The notes under the pieces are model-generated. The model was not told the origin of the DNA and made no database searches. It saw nothing but the letters and a program-made list of their open reading frames with translations. 64,000 bases of DNA. It comes from Micrasema longulum. Lineage: Eukaryota; Arthropoda; Insecta; Trichoptera; Brachycentridae. The stretch lies in contig JAGVSM010002893.1 in assembly GCA_022494885.1 (NCBI GenBank), forward strand, positions 208,020-272,019, written 5' to 3'. Both the position numbers and the translations under genes were made by a program. How positions within the stretch are numbered: the stretch's first letter is position 1; each line of letters starts with the position of its first letter. This document shows, one piece after another, positions 61,667 through 64,000 of this stretch.

Positions 61667-62402
61667 TCATCTACCTCGTGGTCTAATGATCAGTGCATTT
61701 GTTTTCCATGTTGTGCGTTCAATTCCCAAAATGGATGACACAAAATAATGATTTAAACAGGTGTTTTCACACTGGTGATTGCGAATTATGTAGGTATGCA
61801 TTGTTCAAGTATTGTCACAACTTCTACAACCTTTGTATCGACAACCACTGTTCAAACCTCAGTAGTCTTTGAACATCCGCCACATTGAGACGTCGTGTCG
61901 TACGACGCGCGTTTATGTTGTTAAACTGTTGATTGTTTCCACCAACCACCAGTGTTGATCTTTCACCACGGTGCCTGCCCTCGTGTTGGTGCCGCCGCTT
62001 GCAAGTGACCAGTCGGACTACAGCAAGTCCATCAAGAATAAAGATAAGGTTAGTGCTTTCCATTCCTAATCCATCTAATTTGTTTGGGTTGTGACTGATT
62101 GAAACTTCATACCGTATATCAAGAATACTCACTTATTTCATTAAAATTAAATACAGTCCACTCCGATAAATAATAATATCGTAGAAGCCCTAAGGCTTGG
62201 CCCCCACAATTTCTCGCATCCACGTGGGAATATGTTTTACCGCCACATTGAAATATTTCACAGTCCCTCAACTGGCTCCTAAAACGTAATAGAGGTCATC
62301 CTTCATTCGTGTAAAAAATGATCAAGATACGATGCGTTTGGTGTATCAATGCACTACCCTATGCACCATTAAGTATGAAAAGGGAATGATGATGACGATG
62401 CT
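61667..62402 (+). mobile_element. SINE family A, in two pieces around a GC-rich insert
   Basis: 61667-61790 is the head ('cctcgtggtctaatgatcag', 'tgcgttcaattcccaaaatg'). 62232-62402 is the body and tail ('aaatatttcacagtccctca', 'gcaccattaagtatgaaaag', GATGATGACGATG). The 440 bases between are foreign to the family. Two independent truncated copies are an alternative. Confidence 0.55.
61791..62231. other. GC-rich stretch open on both strands
   Basis: The - strand frame 62132-61824 (102 codons, Arg-rich) and a + strand frame ending in a donor-like AAG|GTTAGT (near 62048) overlap. Neither has a recognised domain. It might be a host exon, a viral or LTR relic, or an element insert. Confidence 0.3.
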
Positions 62403-62699
62403 CAATAAAAAACTACAACTCATCTTTTTACCAACAAGAATTTTTACTTAAACACGATGAAGTTGACTTAGTAAATGTTGCCGGCAGTATTTATTTTAAA
62501 CGATTTTTCATCGTTTTACTTTGGAATTTGAAATTCTTATTTTACTAACAACTTATTTAGTATTCTATCTAAATTTTTAAGTGAATATAATATTTTTTTT
62601 GGGCTCTTACAAAAATATCCAAAGACAAAAAACGACTTGGTACTTGAAAATATCAAAAATAAATAAAGGCTTTGGATAAAATGAACTTTCGCTAAAACA

Positions 62700-63235
62700 A
62701 TACAAGTGTCTTAAAGGCTTAAATGTAGTGTTCAAACGAGGACAGGATAATACTTTTCCAGCATCTGACCTATCAGAAATTTGGAAAACAGAATAACCCA
62801 GACATTGTCCTAGAGACAGATGGGGAGGATATGTCCGCAGGACAATGGATTACCCCCGTTATTGCGTCCAACCGCATTGTCGTCAAGTGAAATATGAACG
62901 CGCACGGACGAAACAGTAGGAAACCGTTACTTGCTTAGCGCGTGCGTGTCATTTCGAGCAATTTTTCCGACGAAAATATACCGTAGATAATATTAAAAAG
63001 AAATTAGAAAGTATTATAATGTTTATATTTATATATGGCAAATGCGACTGATTATGGCAAATTGATTGCTCAACTTATATGTACAAAAAATTTAGAAAAA
63101 AATGCGCTGGAGGCGATTTTAGCTGCTTTGAAAATACCGGGTTTCAGTTTTTTTTTTATTCTTAATTTAGTAGTTATGATAAAAAAAATACAGCTTTATT
63201 TGATTTATATGAAAGTCACCTTGTAAGACCTCCTA
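62700..63235 (+). other. Candidate first exon, unconfirmed
   Basis: The ATG at 63035 opens 63 codons beginning MANATDYGKLIAQLICTKNL, a plausible amphipathic helix up to about codon 37. It then becomes a poly-T-derived hydrophobic stretch that is probably not coding. 62730-62970 upstream is unusually GC-rich for this window. It could be a gene start or a transposon gag-like start; I do not recognise it. Confidence 0.25.
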
Positions 63236-63507
63236 GAATAAACAAAAAAATATTTAATTAGAGACGATTGAATGGCGTAGTTAGAAACTCTAAAGAAATC
63301 AAACATAGATTAAAGTGATCAATTCATTACAAATTGACTGAAACTTTATTTACAGCTTTGATTGCCATTGCCTCACGAAAAACGATAAATTGCATAGTCC
63401 TTTTAATGAAACAGTTAAACGATAATTAGTCTGGCAACTAGAAAATAAATACTCTTTTACTTTTAAATATTCATAATAGAATCTAATAAATAGTTTGAAA
63501 TAAATAT

Positions 63508-63592
63508 TTAATATCAACCATGTCGGAAATCTTAACAGAGACCTCCTGCATTATTGGCAAACGCGCTAACCATTACACCACGAGACCGACAA
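63508..63592 (-). mobile_element. tRNA-derived SINE, family A (head only)
   Basis: On the - strand it reads 'ctcgtggtgtaatggttagc', 'gcgtttgccaataatgcagg' and 'gatttccgacatggttga'. The head is preserved better than in most copies and clearly resembles a tRNA 5' half with an A box. Confidence 0.7.
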
Positions 63593-64000
63593 AAAATTTT
63601 ATTTATATTTTTTTAAATTTTGACATGTATTATAGTATACCTTCCACTTTAGATTACGCATAACAAAAATTATGCGTAACCTATTGAAAAATATATTACG
63701 CATATTTTTTTTCTTAACATGTTCAGTTACAGGCTGCTGACGAAGATATCCTAAATTTTTATACAAATATAGACATTTTCTATATAAATATCGATTTTAC
63801 TTTATACCATATCGATATATACCGATGAAGATAGCGTTTATAATTGCGGCCCTGTGCCTAGATTATGATAGGAAGTTAAATTTTATCTACAAAGTAAAAT
63901 CAAATGTTCTGTATGAAAAATGTAATACGTTTACAATTTTTATTTACAAACATGTTCAATTACCGATTACCGACGAAGATACGTTGAATTTTCATTCAAA
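63593..64000. other. AT-rich sequence, nothing recognised
   Basis: No supported feature up to the window end. Confidence 0.4.

Noticed and set aside
1..64000. CRISPR array, bacterial operon or endosymbiont segment
   Set aside because: No regularly spaced repeats with unique spacers, no ribosome-binding sites or tightly packed genes; both supported genes have eukaryotic introns.

Overview
The window looks like nuclear DNA of an insect or other arthropod. It is strongly AT-rich, its genes have small exons split by long introns with GT..AG borders, and it is packed with decayed non-LTR retrotransposons (LINEs), tRNA-derived SINEs, Helitron-like elements and small inverted-repeat DNA elements. 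The order cannot be read from the sequence with confidence.

Two cellular genes are supported. The first is the 3' two thirds of a soluble guanylate cyclase beta-1 subunit (+ strand, eight exons from 2877 to 33547, stop at 33545-33547). It covers the PAS-like region, the signalling helix and the whole catalytic domain. The N-terminal heme (H-NOX) exons must lie upstream of the window. The second is an ankyrin-repeat/SOCS-box (ASB) type gene on the - strand (exons 24035-23796 and 22962-22298). It sits inside the 15.9-kb last intron of the cyclase gene; its first exon(s) were not found. The two genes have no obvious functional link: one makes cGMP in response to nitric oxide, the other is a probable substrate receptor of a cullin ubiquitin ligase.

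Layout. 1-2876: upstream intron with a hAT-like fragment and a SINE. 2877-17566: cyclase exons 1-7, with introns holding LINE pieces, SINEs and two copies of a 0.79-kb TTAA-flanked inverted-repeat element. 17567-33426: last intron, with a third copy of that element, the antisense ASB gene, a perfect 25-bp inverted-repeat MITE, a minisatellite and several SINEs. 33548-64000: no cellular gene recognised. This part is a graveyard of LINE C-terminal fragments plus two Helitron-like elements, a 101-bp-arm foldback element, several hairpin or inverted-repeat elements, and one fairly intact but twice frameshifted LINE reverse transcriptase (52.2-54.8 kb) followed head-to-tail by a second LINE remnant.

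The most interesting structures are mobile-element archaeology: a LINE remnant inserted with a readable 5-bp target duplication inside a TIR element whose uninterrupted sister copy lies 10 kb away; a near-perfect foldback with single-arm relatives scattered over 50 kb; several apparently uncatalogued MITEs; and tRNA-headed SINE families with many copies. All family names come from reading motifs by eye; no database search was possible.
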